Below are positions 1 through 10,413 of a stretch of DNA of 64,000 nt, piece by piece. Every line of letters starts with the position of its first letter. Position 1 is the stretch's first letter. Below the pieces are notes generated by a model that saw only the letters and a list, made by a program, of their open reading frames with translations, was not told the DNA's origin and did no database searches. The stretch spans positions 1,070,608-1,134,607 of the forward strand of contig OOIN01000012.1 of NCBI GenBank assembly GCA_900323505.1, written 5' to 3'. The translations under genes were made by a program, and so were the position numbers. Origin of the DNA: Ustilago trichophora. Its lineage: Eukaryota > Basidiomycota > Ustilaginomycetes > Ustilaginales > Ustilaginaceae.

Positions 1-2871
1 GGATCCCGCGAGCAGCGATTCTATCTCGGAACGGGCCACTCCTCCAACGGCCGATCCGACCACAGAGGGGGATCGACGACTGCGATTTGCCCCAGAACGA
101 TGCGATGCTGCCGTCGGGGCTTTGACGCTCCCCGCCGCACTCGCTCCAACTACAGAGTTGGCTTTGTCGTTCTGCCGCTTCTGCACCGTCTCTTGAGCGA
201 CCATCATCTCCATCTTTGCCGTCTGACTGCTAGCCCAGAACAACAACCAGCAACCAGGCAGGATCGCCACCAGCGTCACCAACAGACTCAACCTCGCCAA
301 CGCCGTCGCTGCCATCACGTTCTTCAGCTTGAACCTCGCTGGCAGCGGTAAGACGGAGAGGAAGCACCACACGTTTGCCACTTTGTCCTCAAATAGTCCG
401 CGTGCGAGTGGGAAGATGCGGTGAACGATTTGTCCAATTTGCTCGAGACTTGTCAGCCAGGGTGAGAAGACGACTCCAAAAGTGAATACGACAGCGAGGC
501 CGAGACCGATGAAGAGTGTCAGGCCTCGCTCGGGGTCGATCCGCGCGAGCCCGATGCATCGGCCCAGCATGACGGCGAAGACTGCGGGCGCATAGTAAAG
601 CGCCATCTGTTTGAAGGACAAGCTGATGCAGAAAAAGACGGCGGCGGCAACGTATTCGTAGCTGAGACGGCGGGAGAGGTCGGTTACTGCTTGGCTGCGT
701 GCGCGTGCGGTCGAGGAGGAAGCAGCGTCGGGGTTGGGTAAAGTCGTGTGGAGGAGCGCAAAGCACGCGGAACTGGAGCCGAGCATGATACTGTTGTACT
801 GGAAATGGCCGTGGTCGATCAAGATAAGGGCAGGCTGGAGCAAGATGGAGAAGAGTGCGATGGCATGCGTGCGTCTACCCCGCCCTTCGAGCTTGCGGGT
901 GACAAACAGCAAAACGGCAGGTAAGTAAAACAGCAGGTCGCCCAGAAGCACGGTGGCTCGCATGAATGTGGCCGTCGCCGCGTCCTCGTTCCCGCGCGAT
1001 GTCTCGAAGGCAAACCCGGCGGCAGTGGAAGGGAAGAGCTTGCTGAAATACCCACAGGCCAAGCTGACCCATGCAGTGAGTGGCGGATAATCCAGACCCC
1101 AATACTGGAGATCGTAAAAGTACCATTTGGACGTCGGCAGGTGCAGGGTGAGCTCGATCCAGTGGCGTTGTGCTTCAAAGTCGCCGTGCATTGGCTCAAC
1201 ACCGCGGCCGCTCCAATCGCCCCGGCCCACCATCCAGCGGACCAAGAAGGCAACCAACAATACAAGCGGGGTGATGATGGCTTTGAGTTGTTCTTTAGCC
1301 AGCCAGCGGATCAAGCGACGCACGGGGGTTTCTGCTTGCGAGCCCGAGCCGGACAGCGCGTAGAGGTCACGCAGTGCAGCTGGTGGAGCTGACAACGCTC
1401 CTAGGGCGGGTGCTGGTGGTTTGCGATGTGAAGCAGATGCTCTTTCTGGCGATAGCAGGCCAGCAGCGAGAGAGCTCTCGGTGCCTTTGCGTCGACGCCG
1501 ACCGCTCTTGGATGTGATTGATTCTGCTGCGGTAAATGTGGGCGGGATGGTGGGGAGCGGTGGAGGAGGGCCATCCATCGAGACAGGGCGCGAGTTGCCT
1601 TTGACCGAACTTTTGCGGCGACGCCGTGTCGCCAATTCAGGCTGGTCGACATTGGTACCGCGATCCTGCAAGGACGTCGAAGGAGTATCAGCAGCGGCTC
1701 CCGCGGATTGCGGACCCGATTTGGCACGCCACTCTTCGATAGTATCGATGGTTCGGCTCTCGGCTTCTCTGCTGAGCTCCTGAGATGCCATGAAGGCGGG
1801 ATGGTCGGGTGAGAGGGAAGAGTAACCGCTTCCGTCACGGCGCGAAGTTGCACTGGCCTTTCTGCGGCTCCGTGGTGATTCTGGGCCAGCACTGAGAACG
1901 CCGGCACTGAGACCTGACGTTGAACCGCCTTGATGACGTCGACGACGCGTGCCTGCCTCGCTCAAAGCGCCTGCACGGCCGGAGCGATCAGCACGATCAA
2001 AAGTAGCAAGGGCTCCAAGACTGGGCGATGTTCTGAGAGCGGCGGGCGCTTGGGACGTTCGGAGCCAGTCGTCGAGGTCGAAGCCAGATGGACGTGAAGC
2101 TACTGCGTTTGACTGATGGCGTTGGCGTGTATACTGTGTATCTGGGAGTGGTTGCTGCTGGTGAGCAAATGCATCGATAGACGGTGCGAGGTGACGCGAA
2201 GCAGGGGCTGCACCAGAGTGATTGCTGGGTGGGTACGTGGATCGACCCTGTTTGGGAGGGAGACCCTGGCGGGAAGCTGCGAGGCCATTGTTGCTGGCTG
2301 CATGTGCGTTGTGACGTGCATTGGAAGCAAAGAGTGGGGCGGGAAGCACACTGCTGCCAAATGAAGAGTACGAGTCTTTGCGAGCGCGTCGACGTTTAGA
2401 CTGGCCGAGCAAGAGTCCTATCGACTCGTCTTCGTCTGCGTCGTTGGGCTGAGCGACAATGCGAGATGCCGAAGGGGACGGGTCGGCTGGAAGCACCTGC
2501 CATGAAGGTGAAGGTGAAGAGCTCGCGTGTGGCTTTGTGTTGCTGGCGAGGAGGTGGCGCGATGAGGAGGATGTCTTGAACGCTGCAGGTGAGGCATTGC
2601 TGGGTGAACGAGGTAGGGACGGATCCCGTTTGGATGCAGATTTGGTGTTGAGATGCGACGAGCTGGAGTGAGAAGGATGAATGGGGATGCCAAACTGGTC
2701 GAGCTCCTCGGTACGAGTGATATCGGTGTTGAGCCTGCCCTGTTCCTGGATCCATTTTGCTGTGGGATGGGGATCAGAAGCAACATCAGGATTGCTGTCA
2801 TCGATTCCATTGGTGCGAGGTGAGAGAAGCCTTTCTGGCCTCTCCTCCCAAGATGTGAAGGCGTGCGACAT
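1..2871 (-). CDS. ALG6: ALG6-type dolichyl-P-Glc:Man9GlcNAc2-PP-dolichol alpha-1,3-glucosyltransferase (3' partial)
   Basis: An uninterrupted minus-strand frame runs from an ATG at 2869-2871 off the left edge of the window; I read all 957 codons and found no stop. Around 1030-1200 it encodes the ALG6 signature: GDFEAQRHWIELT, then LP..KWYFYDLQYWGLDYPPLTAW, which distinguishes it from ALG8. A hydrophobic segment (LVLLVAFLVRWMVG, about 1215-1260) lies just before it as the first membrane span. The family adds the first glucose to the lipid-linked N-glycan precursor in the ER membrane. The signature sits near residue 563, whereas in yeast it lies near residue 80. So there is a Ser/Arg-rich hydrophilic extension of roughly 480 residues, probably cytosolic. 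The C-terminus is missing. An intron hidden in the extension cannot be excluded, but none is needed to keep the frame open. Confidence 0.88.
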   Translation of the reverse strand, partial: MSHAFTSWEERPERLLSPRTNGIDDSNPDVASDPHPTAKWIQEQGRLNTDITRTEELDQFGIPIHPSHSSSSHLNTKSASKRDPSLPRSPSNASPAAFKTSSSSRHLLASNTKPHASSSPSPSWQVLPADPSPSASRIVAQPNDADEDESIGLLLGQSKRRRARKDSYSSFGSSVLPAPLFASNARHNAHAASNNGLAASRQGLPPKQGRSTYPPSNHSGAAPASRHLAPSIDAFAHQQQPLPDTQYTRQRHQSNAVASRPSGFDLDDWLRTSQAPAALRTSPSLGALATFDRADRSGRAGALSEAGTRRRRHQGGSTSGLSAGVLSAGPESPRSRRKASATSRRDGSGYSSLSPDHPAFMASQELSREAESRTIDTIEEWRAKSGPQSAGAAADTPSTSLQDRGTNVDQPELATRRRRKSSVKGNSRPVSMDGPPPPLPTIPPTFTAAESITSKSGRRRRKGTESSLAAGLLSPERASASHRKPPAPALGALSAPPAALRDLYALSGSGSQAETPVRRLIRWLAKEQLKAIITPLVLLVAFLVRWMVGRGDWSGRGVEPMHGDFEAQRHWIELTLHLPTSKWYFYDLQYWGLDYPPLTAWVSLACGYFSKLFPSTAAGFAFETSRGNEDAATATFMRATVLLGDLLFYLPAVLLFVTRKLEGRGRRTHAIALFSILLQPALILIDHGHFQYNSIMLGSSSACFALLHTTLPNPDAASSSTARARSQAVTDLSRRLSYEYVAAAVFFCISLSFKQMALYYAPAVFAVMLGRCIGLARIDPERGLTLFIGLGLAVVFTFGVVFSPWLTSLEQIGQIVHRIFPLARGLFEDKVANVWCFLSVLPLPARFKLKNVMAATALARLSLLVTLVAILPGCWLLFWASSQTAKMEMMVAQETVQKRQNDKANSVVGASAAGSVKAPTAASHRSGANRSRRSPSVVGSAVGGVARSEIESLLAGS

Positions 2872-4144
2872 GGTGACACAATGTGTGTGGCTAGGCTGCT
2901 GCCAGGTTTAAAGAGAATTGATGGTGAACATTGGCGTTTGGACGCGTGAGCGATATAGCAGGCGTACAGATGAAGTTGGCAGCAGCAGGAACCACAGGAT
3001 ACGTAAGGTTGTGGGGATGAGAGTAATGTGTAGTGTTGGTTTGGTGGGAAACGTGTTGGCTCAAGCGCCGTCCAAGATGGCGGATCGACACTCTCACCCA
3101 CACTCGGCCCACTTCGGCAACATATTCCGTCGCCAACTGCTTTAGTGGTGCTGTGAATGCGTCAGTGCACATCGTCTGAGCCAATTTCAGGGTCAAATTT
3201 GACGCGTGTCTGTCTACTTTCGCGACTCTATCAACACAAACATAACTGTACCATACACACCGACAGAGAAAGTGTGGAATTCCTGCACAACCGGTTTGTG
3301 TGCGAGCCGGAAGTGTCGGGCGCAGTATCTGATTGTTACATCTTCCAAAGCTTACATGGAGCAGCAAAAGTCGAGCCTTACATACTCCCTGGTCCTGTTC
3401 TTAGAAGCCATTCTTGATGTAACACAGACATAAGCACACTACTACTGAGTGTCCTGTATGCCAAGACCTGGAAAGGATGTTGATTCACAGGCAGCCGCGC
3501 AATGGTCTGATCGAAGGTTTAGGCCCGCCAAAAATAGCGAGAGGTCCAGGTTCGTTGTTCTGAGCTTCGATAGAAATCAGGAGGCTTTTCCGATGCCGAT
3601 CGATTCGTGCATGACGACCACGGTAGCTCGGTTCCGATTCGAGAAGAAGGCAAATTCAAAAATTCCCACGATCCAACGTCTTCGCAAATTTAGAACGCGG
3701 CCTGCCGACCCATTGAGATTTCGAAAAGGCCACCTGGCGCGTTGTAGCAACTCGAAATCAGATTTTGCCCTGAATAGAAGCTTTGTATTTGCGGTATGGG
3801 CAGGGTTAACCAAAACGCTGCTCAGCAAGCTTTGCAATTGCAGCGCCTGTATCTTGGACATTGCAGCTTGCAAGGCCTCTTTCCCCTAAGCTCGAAGAAA
3901 GGCCGCCCGACGACTCAAGCCCAGCCTGTGCCAAATTCCTCAGGGCAGAGTGAGCTCAACTCGCCAGCACCAAGCCAGAAATCTCGAATCTATACTCAGG
4001 CCAGCAGCAGGCAGTGAAACTGATTTCCTGGCACTCGGAGCAAGTGTGAGCCAGAGTGTGCGAATGCAAGCAAAGGGTAGTTGACGCTCGTCGCCATCGC
4101 CATCCTTTCCCCTTAGACCAACCCCATACATACACATAGTCAAG
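2872..4144. other. Divergent intergenic region between ALG6 and eL43
   Basis: This stretch separates two divergently transcribed genes and should hold both promoters and 5' leaders. Only short, unconvincing ORFs are present. The segment just before the eL43 start is fairly pyrimidine-rich (around 4090-4144), as expected for a ribosomal-protein promoter. I see no RNA gene or repeat. Confidence 0.5.
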
Positions 4145-5537
4145 ATGGTAAGTGTTATCAGCAACAACGGCAACGGCTCATATCAACAGTGATACTCCAA
4201 CACATCAAATACCAGCAGCCCATCGCATTGCACACAACATCATGACAATACAGCGTAATACAGCATGATCAACACAAATGCAGCCAGATGGATCGCAAAG
4301 CAGCAACCATGACGCCGTTGGGAAGCATAGGGTAGTCAAGCTACCATCAACATGAATGCAGTAATGCCGAACAAGGTGTGAAACCCATCGCCTAGCAGGT
4401 GTAGAGAATCATGTAGCACGGGCAGAAGAACCGACACATTGATCTATCCAGGAGGGCATCAGGAGAATCATATCAGATCGACATTCCGTGACAGGTTGCA
4501 TCCTTCGTCTCTTGATGGTGACCATGGTCTTCCAGCATTATGTCGCCACATCAGACATGTTTGCAGCGGCATCCTCATTCAAGCAGCCATTCGCACCTAG
4601 TCGATTTGCACATAGAGTACAGTTCTGGCACATAGCGCTCTGATGACCCATAACTTGTTTCAGCATACGATCACACACATCAGGATAGCTGGATCGCCTT
4701 ATTGCAGCATCATACCGTCAGCCCACCCAACGTTCTCGACGTCCACTGTTCGACCAAAGCCGTTGCTCGTGTATCCACCAACAACCTCTTCAGCGCCAGA
4801 TCAGACCGACTAATACCAAGACCTTCCATACCATATTGCTTACATACAACAGTCGAAGCGCACTGTCAAGGTTGGAATCACCGGAAAGTACGGTACCCGT
4901 TACGGTGCCTCGCTCCGTCGTCAGATCAAGAAGATCGAAATCTCGCAGCACTCCAAGTACACCTGCACTTTCTGCGGCAAGGACTCGGTCAAGCGCAAGG
5001 CCGTCGGCATCTGGGAGTGCCGTGCCTGCAAGAAGGTCATGGCTGGTGGTGCTTGGACTCTCAGCACCTCGGCTGCTGCCACCGTCCGATCGTGAGTATA
5101 CCAACGCAATCGTATCGAATCAAGAGATCATAAGCACGCAGCAAAGGAGAGCAGCCATCACAGCGAAGGAGTTCGCATGCACAGACTAAGATTTGTGTCC
5201 GCATCGACTAGGCGCAGCAGGGAAAGGTCTACCCTCGTTAGTCGAACGAGCAAGGCGGAGGAGAAGCGCATGCTGCTAGGCATCAGCTTAGGCAGAAAGT
5301 GATCGGGATAGAAAGCATAGCAACAAGAAAGCATAGCAACAACGAAAAGATGGACAGTATGCAGGGATCAAGTTTCGCTGCATCGAGCAGCGCTGGACAG
5401 ATTCTCCCAACCGGGCACGCGCTTTCTTTGCGATCTCACGCATCTACTCCGTACCGCATCGTTACTAACCCTGACCTCACTCTTCTGTTCCCCCCAACAG
5501 CACCATCCGACGTCTCCGTGAGCTCACTGAGGCCTAA
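4145..5537 (+). CDS. RPL43: 60S ribosomal protein eL43 (L37a), three exons
   Basis: The coding sequence is join(4145..4147, 4853..5091, 5501..5537), giving 92 residues, exactly the usual family length. The first exon is only the ATG, followed by GTAAGT; intron 1 is 705 nt and intron 2 is 409 nt. Exon 2 encodes the start [20 protein letters not shown] and the zinc-binding CTFCGKD...WECRACKK pattern (CxxC...CxxC). Exon 3 adds [11 protein letters not shown] and a TAA. eL43 is a structural zinc-ribbon protein of the large ribosomal subunit. A start codon alone in exon 1 followed by a long first intron is common in fungal ribosomal-protein genes and often carries regulatory information. Reading frame and splice phases were checked by hand. 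Confidence 0.95.
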
Positions 5538-5996
5538 GCGTGTCCTTCACACTTGGCCCCCTCCCTTCAGTCTCGCTCGTCGTTTGTTTCGGTCTCCTTT
5601 TACCTCGCGACACAACATTTATGATGTCGCCTTGTACACAAGTTTCTACCTCGTCCTCACACACACACTCTCGCATCTGCGTGCACATACGCTACACCCC
5701 CCCAAAATATAAGCTGGCGCACCTGAAATAGGTGTGCCGTTTCTTACGTTGCCCATTGTTGCTTGTTTGACTGTTGATTGTTATCTGAAGTTGGGCGTAT
5801 GGCTTTGTGTGAAAAGAAGAACACCGACGAAATCCTTGAACTCCAGGCATCTTTAGGTGATTCGACAGGGCAGGCAGCTCTTTGAATAAAAGTGTCAGTG
5901 CATCGCCGATGACACCGGTAGTGGGTTCGGAATCGCCGATGCGAGATGGATCGGTGTTCTTTTTTCGGGCTCTTTTCACTCCATCTTTTCTTCTTT

Positions 5997-6028
<32 letters not shown>

Positions 6029-6589
6029 TCTTTCTTTCTTCTCTTGATAACGGCAATCCACCCGAGCTTCCCACATGTGAGCAACCGACATTCGGCAAGT
6101 TGACGAGCAAAAATCATAGTCGGAAGAATGTCCTCCGCAACACCTATTTTCGTTTTGCGTTGCGAGAACTTGACGGTAGGGTTCGAGGTCCGGGGAAATC
6201 ACCGATTACTACCGGCGGCCCTTATCTGTGCGTCTATCAAAAGTGTACACCGTACTGTATGTGTTTCGGAGCGAAGAGATAGGTTGGGATGCATTGCCGT
6301 GGGTGTATGTACAGTACAGTACTGTAGCGAGTTACCGAGTTACGAGGGGTCTCGTCGTGTACATTGATGAACGGCGGTAGGGAGGCTTAGACAAGCGTAC
6401 ATCACCTTTGCTGTGACAGGATTCAATGCCAAGCCCGAAGTAGATAGCTTACTCTTTGACGATCATCAAACGGACGCCAGGAGAAGCATAAGAACACCCA
6501 ACAAGACGGGTTACAGCATGCTCCTCAACCCTACCCAATCCACTCCGACCGGAAACAAACAAGAACGAAAGGAAAGAACCCTTTCGACC
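5538..6589. other. Intergenic region with a long T/C tract
   Basis: This holds the 3' flank of eL43 and the promoter of the amidase. A pyrimidine tract of almost pure T with scattered C occupies about 5985-6043. A GTACAGTACAGTACTGTAG palindrome lies at 6309-6327. The amidase frame is open upstream to 6413, but that segment (59 codons) lacks protein character and precedes the signal peptide, so I treat it as leader. Confidence 0.5.
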
Positions 6590-8410
6590 ATGGCCAAGTT
6601 TACAACGTCCAGCTTAGTCGTTGTGCTCTGCGCCCTGCTGTTGGCCTATTTGCAGGGTGCAGGCAGTACTCCCGCAGCCACCACCGCTACAACGAGCAGC
6701 GAGGTGGTCTTTGAGACTCCTCATCTCAACACGCAGCTCTACTCCAATGATGGCAAGAATGGAACGTACCCAGATTTGCTCGATGCTAGCATTTCCGAGC
6801 TGCAGGCCGGGCTAGAGCGTCGAGATTTCAGCAGTGTCGAGCTGGTACAGGCTTACTTGGCGCGTATTGAGGAGGTCAACATTCACGGCCCCGGATTGCG
6901 AGCTATCATCGAAACCAGCCCCGTTGCCCTCCAACAGGCCAAGAAGCTCGATCAAGAACGAGCCGCAGGTAAAACCAGAGGTACCCTACACGGCATTCCC
7001 ATCGTCATCAAGGACAACGTTGCCACGGACTCCTCCTTGGGAATGAACACTACTGCTGGCAGTTATACCTTGTTGAACTCAATCGTTCCTGGAGACTCGC
7101 CCTCGATTGCTACTCTGCGAAAGGCGGGTGCGGTAATTTTGGGAAAAGCTAACATGAGCGTTTGGGCTCAAGCTAGGGGTCTGGTGAATCAGACTCAAGG
7201 GTTTAGCCCTAGGGGAGGGTTTGGTACTTCGGCTTATTGGCCAGGCGGTAATCCATGTTCTTCTTCGTCGGGGTCGGCGGTGGCTGTTGCTGCTGGATTG
7301 GCAGCTGCTAGTGTGGGATCCCAGACTTCGGGGTCAATTATTTGCCCGGCGAGCTATAACAATATCGTAGGGTTCAAGCCAACAGTAGGACTGATTAGTA
7401 GGAACGGGGTGATTCCCATTAGTGCAACTCAGGATTCTGCGGGTCCGTTCGGAAGGTCGGTCAAAGACGTGGCGATCTTGTTGACTGCTATGGCACAGCA
7501 TGGTCGGGATGAAGGAGACAATGCCACTTGGTCGCAACCAGAGCAAGTAGCAAAGGGGATCGACTATGCTGCGGCCTCCCACTTTGACAACAAGGCGGTT
7601 GAAAAGCCACTACAAGGCATGCGATTAGGATACTCGGGCGAAGGCTTCTTTGCCAACCAGACGCTGCAGAACTATGACGATTCCGTAGCTGCTGCCTACC
7701 AGCATTCCATCCAAGTACTTCGCGATTTGGGAGCCACCCTGGTGGAAGTCACCCTAGACTGCATTGGTGAAGGCGTCGACCCTGACAAGACAGCATTCTA
7801 CAATGCTTCCGACAACACCCAGACGGTCCTCTGGCAGACCGAGATGCGCGTTGGACTCGAAGAATACATCTCCAAGCTGAAACAAGTGCCCTCTGCGGTT
7901 TACGATCTAGGCGGAATTGTCTACTTTGGCATTGCAAACCAGGCATTGGAGCTCGGAGGAAATCAGACCGATCAAGGATTCCTCATTGAAGCACTTCAAA
8001 CTCGACCCAACTCTACTGTGGATGAGTATCGTCAGTATGGATTCCGCGTTTCGAGGGAAATGGGGATCGATGGTGCGTTGAACAAGTACAACGTCTCTGC
8101 GATTGTCTCGCCAAGTGGAGGTGACTATCCGCTTTATCCAGTGGCCGATCGAGCACAGTATCCCGTGATTGGAGTGCCGATGGGATTCTATGCCAACAAC
8201 ACAGAGCAAGGATCAGACTTTCCTTACTATCCTTTCCCCAACGCGCCAACGGGGATCAGCTTTACCAGTCGCAAATGGACAGAACCGCTCCTGCTCAAGA
8301 TAGCACACGCCTATGAACAGGCAAACAACGTCAGATCCCAGCGCAAGCCATACCACGCTGCCCAGGCAAAGAGTCAGATCCTACACCTTGTCCCCCCCGC
8401 CGACAAGTAA
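6590..8410 (+). CDS. Secreted amidase (amidase-signature family)
   Basis: The single-exon product is 606 residues when started at the ATG at 6590. I preferred this start over an in-frame ATG at 6413 because it is followed at once by a clear signal peptide (MAKFTTSSLVVVLCALLLAYLQGAGS). The amidase-signature Ser-cisSer-Lys triad is visible: Lys141 in GIPIVIKDN, cis-Ser227 in the CSSSSGSA stretch, and the nucleophile Ser249 in GSQTSGSIICPAS. The enzyme would hydrolyse amide bonds. Many N-x-S/T sites fit a secreted, glycosylated protein. The exact substrate cannot be read from sequence. The stop at 8408-8410 is tail-to-tail with the G-alpha gene, 271 bp away. Confidence 0.9.
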   Translation: MAKFTTSSLVVVLCALLLAYLQGAGSTPAATTATTSSEVVFETPHLNTQLYSNDGKNGTYPDLLDASISELQAGLERRDFSSVELVQAYLARIEEVNIHGPGLRAIIETSPVALQQAKKLDQERAAGKTRGTLHGIPIVIKDNVATDSSLGMNTTAGSYTLLNSIVPGDSPSIATLRKAGAVILGKANMSVWAQARGLVNQTQGFSPRGGFGTSAYWPGGNPCSSSSGSAVAVAAGLAAASVGSQTSGSIICPASYNNIVGFKPTVGLISRNGVIPISATQDSAGPFGRSVKDVAILLTAMAQHGRDEGDNATWSQPEQVAKGIDYAAASHFDNKAVEKPLQGMRLGYSGEGFFANQTLQNYDDSVAAAYQHSIQVLRDLGATLVEVTLDCIGEGVDPDKTAFYNASDNTQTVLWQTEMRVGLEEYISKLKQVPSAVYDLGGIVYFGIANQALELGGNQTDQGFLIEALQTRPNSTVDEYRQYGFRVSREMGIDGALNKYNVSAIVSPSGGDYPLYPVADRAQYPVIGVPMGFYANNTEQGSDFPYYPFPNAPTGISFTSRKWTEPLLLKIAHAYEQANNVRSQRKPYHAAQAKSQILHLVPPADK

Positions 8411-8681
8411 GCCCATCTGGTAATTTTATAGCACAGATCATGAAACTAGTCAAGGAAAAGAGAAAGGTAGTGACAGGGCTACATGGCATGTGTGTGCATG
8501 TGTTTGAGGCATAAAAATACATGTTTGAGCCGCAACCAAGAGAATGTGTGTGTCTAGTGTAAGGAGAATAAAACCAAAAAGAAGGTGCGTGTGATTTGTA
8601 TCTGTCCAAAGAATGCTTTGATTGGGAGGATCGAGGTGAAAAAGGGTATGTATGAGACGCAGCAAAGATTGAGCGCCAAAT

Positions 8682-9758
8682 TTAGAGCACGATATCTCTC
8701 AGGTTGTTGGTCAAGATTATATCGGTGACGCTAGCCATGACAATCTTGAGCAACGACACGTCGGTGGCGTTGGTGAAGCTAGGATAGATTTCCTTTGTCG
8801 CACTTCGGTTGAGTCTGCAGAATCTGCTCTTAAAGTAGCTCCTTGCAGCGTTAAAGTCTTGATCGTCTCCGTCGTAGTCTGGGAAGTAGTGTTTAATGCT
8901 GCTGTATGCGATTTTTTGGCGGAAGACGTCGACTTTGTTGAGAAAGAGGATCATGGATGTACGAGTGAACCATTTGCTGTTGCAAATCGAGTCAAAGAGC
9001 ATGAGAGCCTCCTGCATCTGATTGCTGTCTTTGTCTTCGACAAGGCAAGAGTCATAACCCGAGAGAGCTACGCAGAAGAGGACAGCAGTGACACCTTCGA
9101 AGCAGTGGATCCATTTCTTGCGTTCACTGCGCTGTCCACCGACGTCAAATATGCGATAGACTCGGTCTTGGAGTGGGAAGGTGGTCTCAATGATACCGGT
9201 AGTCTTGTTACGACACCGCAAAATGTCGTCCTCCGTGGGTGCATATGAGGGGGAGAAGAGACGATCGAGATCCGAGTAGTAGTACGACATGTTGTCGGGG
9301 ACCGCTGCTTCGTTTCCTCTCCTGTAGACAGACTGTACACCTTGGTCCTTCCACAGCTCCTTGAGTGCAGAGTGATACTGGGCTGGAAACGGTTCGTCTT
9401 CCGAGATATCCGGGTAAGAGACAAAGAGCGATAGATGCTGGATGTTGCGCTCCTCGCCAAAATCGACGGTCCATTCCTCCATTACATCTAGGATGGTCTT
9501 CATGCCCTGAACGAGGTTGAGAAAGACGAGCCTGCGGTAGTTTTCTGTTTCCTCGACGGTAAAGGGAATATGATGGATGATACGCATCGATTTAAGAATG
9601 GTGGATTTGCCTGATTCACCAGCACCGAGGAGGAGCAGCTTGACTTCGCGAGAGAGGTTCTTTTCGTCTTCTTTGATCTGACGATCGAGTGCACGCGACT
9701 TTTTGTATTCGGGCGTATCCGTGGCGGCCGACGCATCGGCTGACATGCAGGCACCCAT
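8682..9758 (-). CDS. gpa2: Heterotrimeric G-protein alpha subunit, Gpa2-like
   Basis: This intronless 358-residue protein has all the G-alpha boxes: MGAC at the N-terminus (myristoylation Gly2, palmitoylation Cys4), P-loop GAGESGKST near residue 45, switch I RCRNKTTGI near 181, DVGGQ near 205, NKVD near 273 and TNATD near 328. The C-terminus ends NNLRDIVL and lacks the cysteine four residues from the end that pertussis toxin modifies. The protein couples seven-transmembrane receptors to downstream effectors at the plasma membrane. Ustilago has four G-alphas. The N-terminus and C-terminal tail look most like Gpa2 from memory, so the symbol is tentative while the family is certain. Confidence 0.93.
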   Translation of the reverse strand: MGACMSADASAATDTPEYKKSRALDRQIKEDEKNLSREVKLLLLGAGESGKSTILKSMRIIHHIPFTVEETENYRRLVFLNLVQGMKTILDVMEEWTVDFGEERNIQHLSLFVSYPDISEDEPFPAQYHSALKELWKDQGVQSVYRRGNEAAVPDNMSYYYSDLDRLFSPSYAPTEDDILRCRNKTTGIIETTFPLQDRVYRIFDVGGQRSERKKWIHCFEGVTAVLFCVALSGYDSCLVEDKDSNQMQEALMLFDSICNSKWFTRTSMILFLNKVDVFRQKIAYSSIKHYFPDYDGDDQDFNAARSYFKSRFCRLNRSATKEIYPSFTNATDVSLLKIVMASVTDIILTNNLRDIVL

Positions 9759-10380
9759 GCTTGGCGATTTGATTTGAGAGAGATAGATAGATAGATGTAT
9801 AGAGAGAGTGTGCTTGAAGCGGGGAGCTACCGATGAGTTAGAGTGTGATTGTCATTCGAGGGAGCGCTGTTCGGAAGTGAACCGAAAGGTAGAAACCAAT
9901 GTCGGAAGCTTGCCGTTGATCCAAATGTATGCTTTTGGAAAATGCGTGTGTATGCGAGAAGCAAGGATTATGGCGGTGATGGTGGTAGGATGCGAGGCAA
10001 TACGATGAGGAGAGATGAGGCTGTGGTTGCGACCAAGGGTGAGGAAAAGGTTTGGACCCGTGATTGTCAGAGACTGGAGTTGCGGGGAATTTGATATTTG
10101 ACAGGCGCTTTCCAGCTGCAAATAAAGCACCGATTCGGAAAGCCGACCTTGGCAAGATCTGTGTGGTGTGGTTTGTTTGCTCTGAATAGGTGGTGGGCGA
10201 GATGAAGCAAGGCGAAAAAGAAACGTCTCTACTTGATGCTCAACTCCCGTCTGATTTCGTTTGCGTCTCGTCTTGGATCTGGTTTGTCGAGTGAGAGTGA
10301 GAGTGCGATGGTGAGATTGGCTTGTGTGGCGGCAGCGGGTTTGACACTTTGATGCCAGAGAGGCAGAGAGTCCGAGGATG

Positions 10381-10413
<33 letters not shown>
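10381..10413. repeat. (TGGC)n tetranucleotide microsatellite
   Basis: About eight uninterrupted TGGC units were seen directly. They lie upstream of the G-alpha gene, on the side of its promoter. Confidence 0.9.

Noticed and set aside
4148..4852. C/D-box snoRNA in the first intron of eL43
   Set aside because: A TGATGA box is present near 4641 but I found no D box and terminal stem at the right distance.
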